Both the position numbers and the translations under genes were made by a program. Positions 1-6,259 of a stretch of DNA of 6,747 nt are shown here, in pieces; positions within the stretch are counted from its first letter, which is position 1; the number at the start of each line of letters is the position of its first letter. This DNA is from Aquirhabdus sp. (GTDB lineage Bacteria > Pseudomonadota > Gammaproteobacteria > Pseudomonadales > Moraxellaceae): NCBI GenBank assembly GCA_030151145.1, contig JASLEL010000322.1, positions 1-6,747 of the forward strand. The letters run 5' to 3'. The notes under the pieces were generated by a model that did no database searches, was not told the origin of the DNA, and saw nothing but the letters and a program-made list of their open reading frames with translations.

Positions 1-1455
1 CAGACTGAGCTGCAGGAAGGTCTGATGAGTTCGCGTCTGGTGCCATTCTCGCGTCTGGTGCCACGTCTGCAACGTGTGGTCCGTCAGACGGCAACCGAGC
101 TGGGCAAGACGGTTGATTTTGTCGTGCTGAATGCGGAAGGCGAGCTGGATCGCAGCGTGCTGGAGCGGATGATTGCGCCGCTTGAGCATATGCTGCGGAA
201 CTCGGTTGACCATGGGCAGGAAGATCCGGATACACGCGTGCGTCTGGGCAAGCCGCAGAAAGGTACGATTACCCTGTCGGTGCAGCGTGAAGGCAATGAG
301 GTCATGCTGACGCTGCAGGATGATGGTGCTGGTATCGCCGTGGAAGCGGTGCGGCAGAAGGCGATTGAGCGTGGCCTGCTGGATGCCGATGCGCATGCCA
401 GTGATGCTGAAGTGCGGCAGCTTATTTTTCATGCGGGACTGTCTACTGCGGCCAAGGTGACACAAATTTCCGGCCGCGGTGTCGGTATGGACGTGGTACA
501 GAGCGAGATCCGCCAGTTAGGTGGTTCGATTGCGGTCAATTCGGTTGAATCGAAAGGTACGACCTTTACCATTCGCTTGCCCCTTACCGTGGCGGTTACA
601 GATGCGCTGCGGGTCCGCGTGGGTGATCGTGTACTGGCGGTTTCTCTGGCACAGATCACCCGTATCGTCCGTGTTGCGCCCAAAGAGCTGGAAGAGCTGT
701 ATGGGTCAGGGCAGGAGACGATGACCTTTGATGGCACGTCTTATCGGATGCGCTATCTCGGCGAGCTGATCGGCGGTGGTAATACACCGACGCTGTATGG
801 TCAGTCTTTGCCGCTGCCGGTTCTCTTGGTTGAGCATGATGGTCAGCATACGGCGATTCAGGTGGATCAACTGCTGGGCTCTCGTGAAGAAATCGTCATC
901 AAGCCATTGGGGTTGCAACTGGCGCATGTGTCGACGGTGTCGGGTGCGACGATTCTGGGTGACGGATCGGTGGTGATCATTCTGGATATGATGGCAATCG
1001 CGCGGATGGCCATGAGCCATACACGCCATGTATTGGCGGCGGATGTATCAAATGAGCCTGTTCCGGTCATCAAACAGAAGAAAGTCGTCATGGTGGTCGA
1101 TGACTCTGTGACGGTGCGCAAGGTCACGACCCGTTTGCTCGAACGCAATGGCTATCAGGTGGTACAGGCCAAAGACGGTGTCGATGCCATCAGCAAGCTG
1201 GAAGAAGTCCATCCGGACCTGATGCTGCTCGATATCGAAATGCCACGTATGGACGGCTTTGAGGTGATCAATCTGGTCCGCCACAATCCGCGTCTGTCGG
1301 AGCTGCCGATCATCATGATTACTTCGCGGACAGGTGAGAAGCATCGCGAACGTGCTTATGGTGCCGGGGTCAATGGTTATATGGGTAAACCTTTCCAGGA
1401 GCAGATCCTGCTGGAAAATATCGCTGAACTCTTAGAGGCATCGATGGTCGGCTAA
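1..1455 (+). CDS. chpA: ChpA, hybrid CheA-type histidine kinase of the type IV pilus chemosensory system (C-terminal part)
   Basis: The reading frame is open from base 1, and the residues before the first Met (QTELQEGL) continue the conserved LQEGLM.TR.VPF motif of ChpA/CheA. The gene therefore runs off the left edge. Counting from the Met at base 25, the visible part has these elements. The ATP-binding domain shows an N box HMLRNSVDHG (55-64), G1 DDGAGI (99-104), the F-box region around F135 and G2 GRGVGMDVV (150-158). A CheW-like regulatory domain spans about 188-330. A C-terminal receiver (about 352-475) has D359/D360, phosphoacceptor D403 in LLDIEMPRMDG, T433 and K455. ChpA is known to phosphorylate PilG/PilH-type regulators that control pilus motors and cAMP. 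The phosphotransfer (Hpt) domains would lie upstream, outside the window. The attached receiver and the chpB and chpC genes downstream favour ChpA over a flagellar CheA. All kinase and receiver key residues seen are intact. Confidence 0.94.
   Translation, partial: QTELQEGLMSSRLVPFSRLVPRLQRVVRQTATELGKTVDFVVLNAEGELDRSVLERMIAPLEHMLRNSVDHGQEDPDTRVRLGKPQKGTITLSVQREGNEVMLTLQDDGAGIAVEAVRQKAIERGLLDADAHASDAEVRQLIFHAGLSTAAKVTQISGRGVGMDVVQSEIRQLGGSIAVNSVESKGTTFTIRLPLTVAVTDALRVRVGDRVLAVSLAQITRIVRVAPKELEELYGSGQETMTFDGTSYRMRYLGELIGGGNTPTLYGQSLPLPVLLVEHDGQHTAIQVDQLLGSREEIVIKPLGLQLAHVSTVSGATILGDGSVVIILDMMAIARMAMSHTRHVLAADVSNEPVPVIKQKKVVMVVDDSVTVRKVTTRLLERNGYQVVQAKDGVDAISKLEEVHPDLMLLDIEMPRMDGFEVINLVRHNPRLSELPIIMITSRTGEKHRERAYGAGVNGYMGKPFQEQILLENIAELLEASMVG
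31..63 (+). repeat. 15-bp direct repeat inside chpA
   Basis: The 15-mer TCGCGTCTGGTGCCA occurs at 31-45 and again at 49-63, separated by three bases. It encodes SRLVP-F-SRLVP. The protein-level duplication falls in a conserved stretch of the family (VPF.RLVPRL), so the repeat probably reflects conserved residues with the same codons rather than a recent duplication. Confidence 0.8.
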
Positions 1456-1559
1456 TGATAGGGCAAATGGTCGTAAATGGTGGGCTGATTTGCCTGAATG
1501 GAGTAAACTGGTCGCATATAGGGATTGTATGCGGTCCATGGCAAGGTGTAGATGCACGA

Positions 1560-1588
1560 TTGCCTGCGTGGGACGATAAGGATATAAC
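1560..1588 (+). promoter_or_regulatory. Candidate sigma70 promoter upstream of chpB
   Basis: TTGCCT at 1560-1565 (4 of 6 bases of the -35 consensus) and TATAAC at 1583-1588 (5 of 6 bases of the -10 consensus) are separated by 17 bp. Transcription would start near 1595, about 35 nt before the first possible chpB start. It lies in the 174-bp gap after chpA, where tightly packed operon genes would not need such space. The gap also holds two inverted repeats: GGCAAAT/ATTTGCC at 1462-1468 and 1488-1494, and CGCATA/TATGCG at 1513-1518 and 1528-1533. This is a sequence match only. Confidence 0.4.
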
Positions 1589-1629
1589 CGAGAGTCGTTG
1601 CCTTTGGGCATACGGCGGTTGTCTATCGT

Positions 1630-3033
1630 GTGTTGGGTGGAATAAACGAATTGCGTAGCCATGAGCAGAGGGGGATCGCTGATCCGGCTGTGCCACAGTT
1701 ATTTATCGTGGCAGACAATCCCTTACAGCGGATCGCATTGGCTGAGGTAGTCGCCCGCAGTGGATTTGAGGTGTTGTATAACATCTCTTCCGAGCGGCTG
1801 ACGGCTGCCCTGTGTCAGTCGTCACCCAGTCTATGGCTTGTGGATGTCACGGATGAAGATACCGTGCTGGAGGCCATTGGATACGATCAGCCTTTTATGA
1901 TCGGGATCACGCGTGCGCCATCGCCAGTCCAGCAGCGTGCTTATGCCAGTTGGGTCAATGGGTTTAGTGCCAAGCTGAACAAGCTTTTGGGTGAGGCTCC
2001 GCCGCTCTTGATGGAGTTTGTCGAAGAGCCTGAGGTCGTGGCGGTCGATATCCCTGAAGGTCGCTCAGTCAGCACGACTCATTCGAAAATTGAAACGAAG
2101 ATCGCTGAGACCAAGCGTGCTGAAGCCAAAGGTTCTGAAACTAGACTCTCAGAGACCAGGCTTTCTGAGATTAGACTTCCTGAAACCAAGCCCGATGGCG
2201 GTTCGCCTGATGTCGCTAAGTCGACATTGGATATGGCGTTGGATGCCTGGCTTGACGAAGCTGCGGCGACGTTGCCGCAGGCTTCGAATGCTCAAGCCGT
2301 GACGGTGAAGACTCCGGCTGCTGATGCCGTTTCTCCTGCACCGGCCTTTGTTGCGCCTGTGGTCTTGCCGGTATCTGCGCCAGCACCTGCGGTTTCAGAG
2401 ATCGACTGGCAGTATGTCTGTGTACTGGCGGCGTCGATGGGTGGCCCTGAGGCGGTCAAGCGCTTTCTGGATGCGGTACCGATGGATGCGCCTGTCACTT
2501 TTGTGCTGGTGCAGCATATCGATGCCAATATGCAGGCGGTATTGCCCCGTATTCTTGGACGGCATAATGTCTGGCATTTCAAGACTGAAAAAGACTTTGC
2601 CACTAATCCAGCCCAGCCGTCGCTATATCTGCAGCGTGGACATGTGTTGATTGTGCCGGCCTTGCGCCAGATCCGCTTTGGCAGTCAGGGCGAGGTGTAT
2701 GCCGATGAGCATATTCAGTCTGATCCGCTGATGTATGAGCCTTGGCCGGGTATTTACCGGCCTTCGATCGACGAGGTGATGCGACGGGCAGCCGAAGCCT
2801 ATGGCACACGCCTGATCACCATTGTGTTTAGCGGTATGGGTGATGATGGCAGTGCTGCGGTGCTTGAAGTCAATGAGCGTCAGGGTCAGGTCTGGGCGCA
2901 GACCGCAGACAGCTGTGTCTGTGCGAGTCAGCCCGACAGCGTGCGCGAAGCAGGGCATGTGGAGTTTAATGGCACGCCGGAAGCATTGGCGCGCTATCTG
3001 GCAGCCATGGTGGCCATCGCAAAATCAGCTTGA
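1630..3033 (+). CDS. chpB: ChpB, CheB-type protein-glutamate methylesterase with a degenerate receiver and long linker
   Basis: The C-terminal half (about 260-463) is a CheB methylesterase domain. Its likely triad is S269 in AASMGG, H296 in VQHID and D406 in GMGDDG, so it should hydrolyse methyl-glutamate on a PilJ-type receptor in the cytoplasm. The N-terminal about 23-125 is receiver-like: the acidic pair position reads ADN (only D29 acidic), D72 in LWLVDV could be the phosphoacceptor, and T94 and K115 fit the other conserved sites. Between them lies a linker of about 135 residues with a charged pentapeptide repeat (153-187) and an Ala/Pro/Val-rich part (211-257). This makes 467 residues against about 350 for usual CheB. 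The start is uncertain. An in-frame stop at 1585 limits it to GTG 1630, TTG 1633, TTG 1651 (GGTGGA nine bases upstream) or GTG 1690, and all of these keep the receiver. Placement between chpA and chpC supports ChpB. Confidence 0.9.
   Translation: MLGGINELRSHEQRGIADPAVPQLFIVADNPLQRIALAEVVARSGFEVLYNISSERLTAALCQSSPSLWLVDVTDEDTVLEAIGYDQPFMIGITRAPSPVQQRAYASWVNGFSAKLNKLLGEAPPLLMEFVEEPEVVAVDIPEGRSVSTTHSKIETKIAETKRAEAKGSETRLSETRLSEIRLPETKPDGGSPDVAKSTLDMALDAWLDEAAATLPQASNAQAVTVKTPAADAVSPAPAFVAPVVLPVSAPAPAVSEIDWQYVCVLAASMGGPEAVKRFLDAVPMDAPVTFVLVQHIDANMQAVLPRILGRHNVWHFKTEKDFATNPAQPSLYLQRGHVLIVPALRQIRFGSQGEVYADEHIQSDPLMYEPWPGIYRPSIDEVMRRAAEAYGTRLITIVFSGMGDDGSAAVLEVNERQGQVWAQTADSCVCASQPDSVREAGHVEFNGTPEALARYLAAMVAIAKSA
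2086..2190 (+). repeat. Seven-copy 15-bp degenerate tandem repeat (pentapeptide repeat) in chpB
   Basis: Seven consecutive units read KIETK, IAETK, RAEAK, GSETR, LSETR, LSEIR and LPETK (ChpB residues 153-187, counting from GTG 1630). Each unit has Glu at position 3 and Lys or Arg at position 5. Codons differ between units (gaa/gag, aag/aga/agg/aaa), so the array is old or under selection at the protein level. The charge pattern suggests an extended or helical hydrophilic spacer between the receiver-like and esterase domains. Confidence 0.9.
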
Positions 3034-3041
3034 GTGTGAAA

Positions 3042-3065
3042 ACCCGCCAGATTTTTGGTGCGGGT
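3042..3065 (+). terminator. Small hairpin after chpB (weak terminator candidate)
   Basis: ACCCGC (3042-3047) pairs with GCGGGT (3060-3065) around a 12-nt T-rich loop, 9 bases after the chpB stop codon. No run of T follows the stem, so it is not a typical intrinsic terminator. It may instead be a processing or stabilising element between chpB and chpC. Confidence 0.25.
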
Positions 3066-3144
3066 CATAGATTGTCTATGGCGTAGTCTACTGGTACAGG
3101 GCTAAAAACAACGTGAAAGAACAACGAGGACAGGTAAGTCAGTC

Positions 3145-3639
3145 ATGAAGGAATCAAGCCAAACTCGCCAGCCAGCTGCTGCGCATGATGATGTGCACCG
3201 CCAGCAACTGGGGGCACTGCTCACCACATCCGGTGTATTGGATCTCTATCTACTCAAGGTGGCCGACGGGCAGACTTGGGTGCTACCACAGACCTTGGTT
3301 CAGGGCATTCTGAACTGGGATAAACCTCAGGCGACAGGTGTGCCCGTGACATGGCAGGATCAGCCGATTCCATTGGTGGCAGAGACCGCCAAAATGCGTG
3401 CTGCGCTGGTCATTGAAGGGGTGCAAGAGCATTGCCTGTATGCGATCGCCTTGTTGCAGGCCCCTGAGCAGATTCGGGTGCGGATTTCAGCGATGAAAGA
3501 TGTCGATGCCGGAGATTCGGCGACGGCCCATCAGGAGCGTCGTTACGTCTATCAGTATGTCAAACACGATGATGCCCTGTGGATCGTACCGGATCTGGAG
3601 TTGCTCGAGCTGGATCTGTCCAAAACCGCAGCTTCCTGA
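3145..3639 (+). CDS. chpC: ChpC, CheW-like adaptor of the Pil-Chp system
   Basis: The 164-residue product consists almost entirely of one CheW-like domain (about 28-158), preceded by a short polar N-terminus. The pattern is typical of the fold: LDLYLLKVADGQTWVLP opens it, PVTWQDQPIPLV sits in the middle, and WIVPDLELLELD closes it. CheW-like proteins link a methyl-accepting receptor to the kinase, here PilJ-type receptor to ChpA. The Pseudomonas system has two such adaptors, PilI and ChpC. The position directly after chpB and the length, close to known ChpC (about 168), support ChpC. The ATG at 3145 has AGGACAGG at 3127-3134 as a loose ribosome binding site. The gap from chpB is 111 bp with no clear promoter. 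Substrate or receptor partner cannot be read from the sequence. Confidence 0.83.
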   Translation: MKESSQTRQPAAAHDDVHRQQLGALLTTSGVLDLYLLKVADGQTWVLPQTLVQGILNWDKPQATGVPVTWQDQPIPLVAETAKMRAALVIEGVQEHCLYAIALLQAPEQIRVRISAMKDVDAGDSATAHQERRYVYQYVKHDDALWIVPDLELLELDLSKTAAS

Positions 3640-3681
3640 GGCGTATGTGGTTTAAATGCCAGAGCAGGGCTGAAGCCGTGT

Positions 3682-3696
3682 TAAGCCAGTGGCTTA
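3682..3696 (+). terminator. Perfect 6-bp hairpin after chpC (weak terminator candidate)
   Basis: TAAGCC (3682-3687) and GGCTTA (3691-3696) form a perfect stem with a 3-nt loop, about 40 bases after the chpC stop and about 55 bases before the next start. No T tract follows, so termination by it is uncertain. It could mark the end of the chp transcript. Confidence 0.25.
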
Positions 3697-3750
3697 TGGG
3701 CTTGAGTATATCTGCTTGGGTTGAGTACATGACTTTGAGGCGTCAATCAC

Positions 3751-4311
3751 ATGCAGGTAGACCACACCGATATCCATCAGGATTCGCGACCTGATCGCTG
3801 GTCCTGGCTGGTGCGTGTTTTTCACTGGCTTAGTCTGGTCTGGCTGGTCGCAGTCTATGTGCTGATTATGCTATACGGCAGTGCCGACGATGGTGACGCC
3901 TATCTGGCTTGGCATAAGGCACTGGGTGTGAGTTTTGCGATCTGGATATTGGCGCGTGCCCTCAACCGACTATGGACGCGCGCACCTGTGGCGTTGTTGG
4001 CACTCACCGATCTTGATCGCTGGGCCAACCGTCTGGCGCATGTGGTACATGTGCTGCTGTATGCGTTGATGCTGCTAATGCCATTGACGGGCTTTTTGAT
4101 GACCGAATATGACGGGCGTACGGTGAGCCTGTTTGGCCTCCTGACGATTCCACTTTTGGTGACGCCAGATACAGATATACATGACGCGCTGTATGACCTG
4201 CATGGCGGGCTGTGCTGGAGTTTGCTGCTGGGTCTGACTGCGTTGCATGTGTTGGCGGCGATTTATCATCAGTGGGTGCGTCGCGACGGTTTAATGCGCC
4301 GTATGCTGTGA
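3751..4311 (+). CDS. Cytochrome b561 family membrane protein (CybB-like)
   Basis: The 186-residue protein has four predicted membrane helices: about 18-42, 55-75, 92-117 and 148-172. The family signature is present: RVFHW (H25) in helix 1, AWHKALG (H55) at helix 2, RLAHVVHVLLYALMLLMPLTG (H97, H100) in helix 3, and H144, H151 and ALHVLAAIYHQWVRRDGLMRRML (H166, H173) in helix 4. Proteins of this type bind two b hemes through helix histidines, sit in the inner membrane and move electrons between quinone and other partners. E. coli CybB acts as a superoxide:ubiquinone oxidoreductase; whether this one does is unknown. The ATG at 3751 has GAGG at 3737-3740, a rather long 10-base spacing. It follows chpC by 111 bp in the same direction, but no functional link to twitching is evident. 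It converges on yciO 39 bp downstream. Confidence 0.88.
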   Translation: MQVDHTDIHQDSRPDRWSWLVRVFHWLSLVWLVAVYVLIMLYGSADDGDAYLAWHKALGVSFAIWILARALNRLWTRAPVALLALTDLDRWANRLAHVVHVLLYALMLLMPLTGFLMTEYDGRTVSLFGLLTIPLLVTPDTDIHDALYDLHGGLCWSLLLGLTALHVLAAIYHQWVRRDGLMRRML

Positions 4312-4350
4312 TGGGGCGCAATAACGGCGATAGCGCCTAAGGCATAGCCC
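4312..4350. other. Convergent gene junction with short inverted repeats
   Basis: The 39-bp gap between two converging genes holds GGCG-ATAG-CGCC (4326-4337) and TAAGG/CCTTA (4338-4342 and 4349-4353, overlapping the yciO stop codon). Such a spot is where a two-way terminator would be expected. Neither stem has a T tract on either strand, so this is a weak candidate only. Confidence 0.25.
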
Positions 4351-4971
4351 TTAACTCACAAAGTCGCTGACATCTCCGAGTCCTTCGCGGACGACGCTGG
4401 CTTCATCACCCGTCAGGTCGATGATGCTGGTTTCACCTAAAGTACCATCTCCTGCATCTATAAATACATCTACCAGTTTGTCCAGCCGATCCGCAATTTC
4501 ATAGACATCAATCATCGGCAGACTCTGTTCGGGCAGGATCAGGGTGGTGGTGAGCATGGGCTCTCCCAGCGCGCTGAGTAAAGCTTGACAGACCGGATGG
4601 GTCGGTACGCGGATGCCGATGGTCTTACGTTTGGGATGCATGAGGCGTTTAGGCACCTCACTGGTTGCGGCCAGAATAAATGTATAGGGTCCCGGCGTGT
4701 GGTTTTTGAGCAGGCGGTAGGTGGCGTTATCCACTTTGGCATAGGTGGCGATTTCTGATAGATCGCGGCACATCAGAGTGTACTGGTGCTGATTGGGTAA
4801 ACGGCGGATGCGCGCGATACGCTCCATGGCGTCTTTGTTGCCGATCTGACAGCCGAGTGCGTAGGTCGAGTCTGTCGGATAGACGACTACACTCCCGCTC
4901 TGAATGCGGTTGACGGCCTGCTGGATGAGCCGATCCTGCGGGTCGGTTGGATGTACATACAGATGAAGCAT
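4351..4971 (-). CDS. yciO: YciO-type YrdC/Sua5 domain protein (L-threonylcarbamoyladenylate synthase family)
   Basis: With the start chosen here the protein has 206 residues, the length I recall for E. coli YciO, and it aligns by eye over the whole length. Motifs are IHP-like LYVHPTDPQ (4-12), VVVYPTDSTYALGC (28-41), RKTIGIRVP (115-123), ALGEPML (134-140), SIIDLT (182-187) and VREGLGDV (194-201). The YrdC fold binds ATP and RNA-like ligands. TsaC/Sua5 members make threonylcarbamoyl-AMP for t6A tRNA modification, while the YciO branch has an unsettled role. The alternative GTG start at 5019 would add 16 residues (MAVINRPPHCQIRIFN) not typical of the family and lying over a hairpin. The ATG at 4971 has AGGA at an 8-base spacing and is preferred. 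The gene is downstream of pip on the same strand but 314 bp away. Confidence 0.88.
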   Translation of the reverse strand: MLHLYVHPTDPQDRLIQQAVNRIQSGSVVVYPTDSTYALGCQIGNKDAMERIARIRRLPNQHQYTLMCRDLSEIATYAKVDNATYRLLKNHTPGPYTFILAATSEVPKRLMHPKRKTIGIRVPTHPVCQALLSALGEPMLTTTLILPEQSLPMIDVYEIADRLDKLVDVFIDAGDGTLGETSIIDLTGDEASVVREGLGDVSDFVS

Positions 4972-4979
4972 GTTGAAAA

Positions 4980-4983
4980 TCCT
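4980..4983 (-). promoter_or_regulatory. Ribosome binding site that fixes the yciO start
   Basis: On the minus strand AGGA lies 8 bases before the ATG at 4971-4969. This supports the 206-residue start over the upstream GTG at 5019. Confidence 0.65.
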
Positions 4984-4996
4984 GATCTGACAATGT

Positions 4997-5022
4997 GGAG
5001 GGCGGTTGATGACCGCCACTCC
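4997..5022 (-). promoter_or_regulatory. Bulged hairpin in the presumed 5' leader of yciO
   Basis: On the plus strand GGAG-GGCGGT (4997-5006) pairs with ACCGCC-A-CTCC (5012-5022) around a TGATG loop. This gives ten pairs with one bulged base. It lies about 25 bases upstream of the yciO ATG, before its ribosome binding site. It may be a leader structure, a protein-binding palindrome or chance. Confidence 0.35.
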
Positions 5023-5140
5023 GGTGCATTCACATGCGTTGCGGTTTTGCCGCGTGTCACGAATGCCGATTAAAGTCCTTTTAGCAGTTTATTGGGTCTA
5101 TCTGTCTGGTAGGTCTGACAAATGTGCTATCCCCTGATAC

Positions 5141-5161
5141 GACCATTCCTCTGGAATGATC
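5141..5161. repeat. Imperfect palindrome upstream of yciO
   Basis: GA-C-CATTCC, loop TCT, then GGAATG-A-TC makes eight pairs with one mismatch. The position, about 170 bp upstream of the yciO start, would suit an operator or a leader hairpin. No matching promoter is evident. Confidence 0.35.
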
Positions 5162-5238
5162 ATAGCGCCAGCGTCGATGAAAGTACAATCACCATCTGCA
5201 ATGGTATCTGCAGCAAGAATCGTGCAGGATGATGAGTA

Positions 5239-5265
5239 CGGGCGTTTGTTATTCTAAAACGCCCG
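5239..5265 (-). terminator. Strong hairpin after pip, likely transcript end
   Basis: CGGGCGTTT (5239-5247) and AAACGCCCG (5257-5265) form a perfect 9-bp stem with a 9-nt loop, about 20 bases beyond the pip stop codon. The stem is GC-rich at its base. The minus strand lacks a clean T tract after it (TACTCATC follows), so it may stop transcription weakly or protect the 3' end of the pip messenger. Confidence 0.5.
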
Positions 5266-5285
5266 GATGTGTATTGGGCGGGTGA

Positions 5286-6224
5286 TTAAAAGCGATCGGT
5301 CGCTTCTATCAATGCATCGGTAATGCCGGGTTCGGATAGCGCATGTCCGGCATCACTGATGATTTTCAGTTCAGCTTCCGGCCAAGCGCGGTGCAGTGCC
5401 CAGGCACTCTCGGCGGGGCAGACCACATCGTAGCGACCCTGTACGATGATGGCAGGGATGTGACGGATGGTGTGGACCTGCTCAAGCAGAAAATTATCAG
5501 TGTCAAAGAAGCCGTGATGCGTAAAGTAGTGACATTCGATCCGGGCAAAGGCATCGGCAAAGGCATCACTGCCGTAGTGGTCGATCACATAAGGATCGGG
5601 GATGAGCTTGGATGTAGAGCCTTCCCAGATCGCCCATGCTTTGGCTGCGGTTTGCCGTGTAGCGGCATCGGGTGAGGTCAGGCGTCGATAATAGGCCTGC
5701 ACCAGATCATCCCGCTCAGCTAAAGGAATCGGGGCGAGATAAGCCTCCCATGCATCGGGATACAGACGTGAGGCCCCTTCCTGATAAAACCAGTCAATTT
5801 CGCGCTTGCGCAAGAGAAAAATGCCGCGCAAAAAGAAAGCAGTACAGGCCTTGGGATGGCGTATGCCGTAGGCGAGGGCCAGTGTTGAGCCCCAGGAGCC
5901 ACCAAATACCGCCCAGCGGTCTATGCCGAGATGAGCCCGCAGACGCTCAATATCGGCGACCAGATCCCAGGTGCTATTGTCCCGAAGCTCGGCAAATGGT
6001 GTGCTCTGACCACAGCCCCGTTGATCAAAGGCGATCACGCGCCATTTCTGGGGGTTGAAATAGCGATGATATTGCGGCTGTATCCCTCCGCCCGGTCCAC
6101 CATGTAAAAAAACCACGGGACGGCCGTTCGGATTGCCGGATTGCTCATAATGCAGGGTGTGCAGGTCTGAGACTTGAAGTTTGCCGCTGTCATACGGCGT
6201 GATTTCTGGATAGAGTGTGCGCAT
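5286..6224 (-). CDS. pip: Proline iminopeptidase (alpha/beta hydrolase, peptidase family S33)
   Basis: The enzyme removes N-terminal proline from peptides in the cytoplasm. The 312-residue product has the hallmark HGGPGGG oxyanion-hole loop (41-47), FDQRGCGQS (66-74), the nucleophile elbow GGSWGS with S110, D266 in QGRYDVVCP and H294 in DAGHAL. This is a complete S33 triad, and length is normal for the family (about 310-320). An in-frame TTG at 6230 would add two residues, but AGG at 6233-6231 would then touch the start codon. The ATG at 6224 has that AGG at 6 bases and is chosen. The opening LYPEITPYDSGKLQVSDLHTLHYEQSG region is typical. It is divergent from yceD. No clear -35/-10 pair for it is seen. 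Confidence in the family is high; the exact substrate range is inferred. Confidence 0.95.
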   Translation of the reverse strand: MRTLYPEITPYDSGKLQVSDLHTLHYEQSGNPNGRPVVFLHGGPGGGIQPQYHRYFNPQKWRVIAFDQRGCGQSTPFAELRDNSTWDLVADIERLRAHLGIDRWAVFGGSWGSTLALAYGIRHPKACTAFFLRGIFLLRKREIDWFYQEGASRLYPDAWEAYLAPIPLAERDDLVQAYYRRLTSPDAATRQTAAKAWAIWEGSTSKLIPDPYVIDHYGSDAFADAFARIECHYFTHHGFFDTDNFLLEQVHTIRHIPAIIVQGRYDVVCPAESAWALHRAWPEAELKIISDAGHALSEPGITDALIEATDRF

Positions 6225-6230
6225 GGTCAA

Positions 6231-6233
6231 CCT
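6231..6233 (-). promoter_or_regulatory. Ribosome binding site that fixes the pip start
   Basis: On the minus strand AGG lies 6 bases before the ATG at 6224, and directly against the alternative TTG at 6230. This decides for the ATG. Confidence 0.55.
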
Positions 6234-6259
6234 ATGGCGTCGGATCGTAATGAGGGTGA

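Larger units (their letters stand above)
4972..5285. other. 314-bp intergenic region between pip and yciO
   Basis: I see no convincing coding frame or RNA gene here. It holds the yciO ribosome binding site, a bulged hairpin at 4997-5022, an imperfect palindrome at 5141-5161, a small ACCAT-CTGCA-ATGGT inverted repeat at 5191-5205 and a strong hairpin at 5239-5265 just after pip. On the minus strand a TTGTCA (5121-5116) could be a -35 element for yciO, but no good -10 lies at the right distance. Confidence 0.6.

Noticed and set aside
706..1344. Minus-strand open frames opposite chpA
   Set aside because: They overlap the conserved CheW-like and receiver domains of chpA and look like shadows caused by codon bias.
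1462..1494. Terminator after chpA formed by GGCAAAT and ATTTGCC
   Set aside because: The loop is 19 nt and no T tract follows, so it is not a credible intrinsic terminator.
2086..2190. CRISPR or DNA-level repeat array
   Set aside because: The period is only 15 bp, there are no spacers, and the pattern is in phase with the chpB reading frame.
3579..3794. 71-codon plus-strand frame linking chpC to the cytochrome gene
   Set aside because: It overlaps both confident genes in another frame and has no ribosome site or known motif.
4972..5019. Sixteen-residue N-terminal extension of yciO from a GTG at 5019
   Set aside because: The extension lies over a hairpin and is not typical of the family, while the ATG at 4971 has a good ribosome site and gives the 206-residue family length.
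5672..6058. 128-codon plus-strand open frame opposite pip
   Set aside because: It is antisense to a well-recognised enzyme with a full catalytic triad, and its product resembles nothing I know.
6225..6230. TTG start for pip two codons upstream of the ATG
   Set aside because: Its only ribosome site would abut the start codon; the ATG at 6224 has proper spacing.
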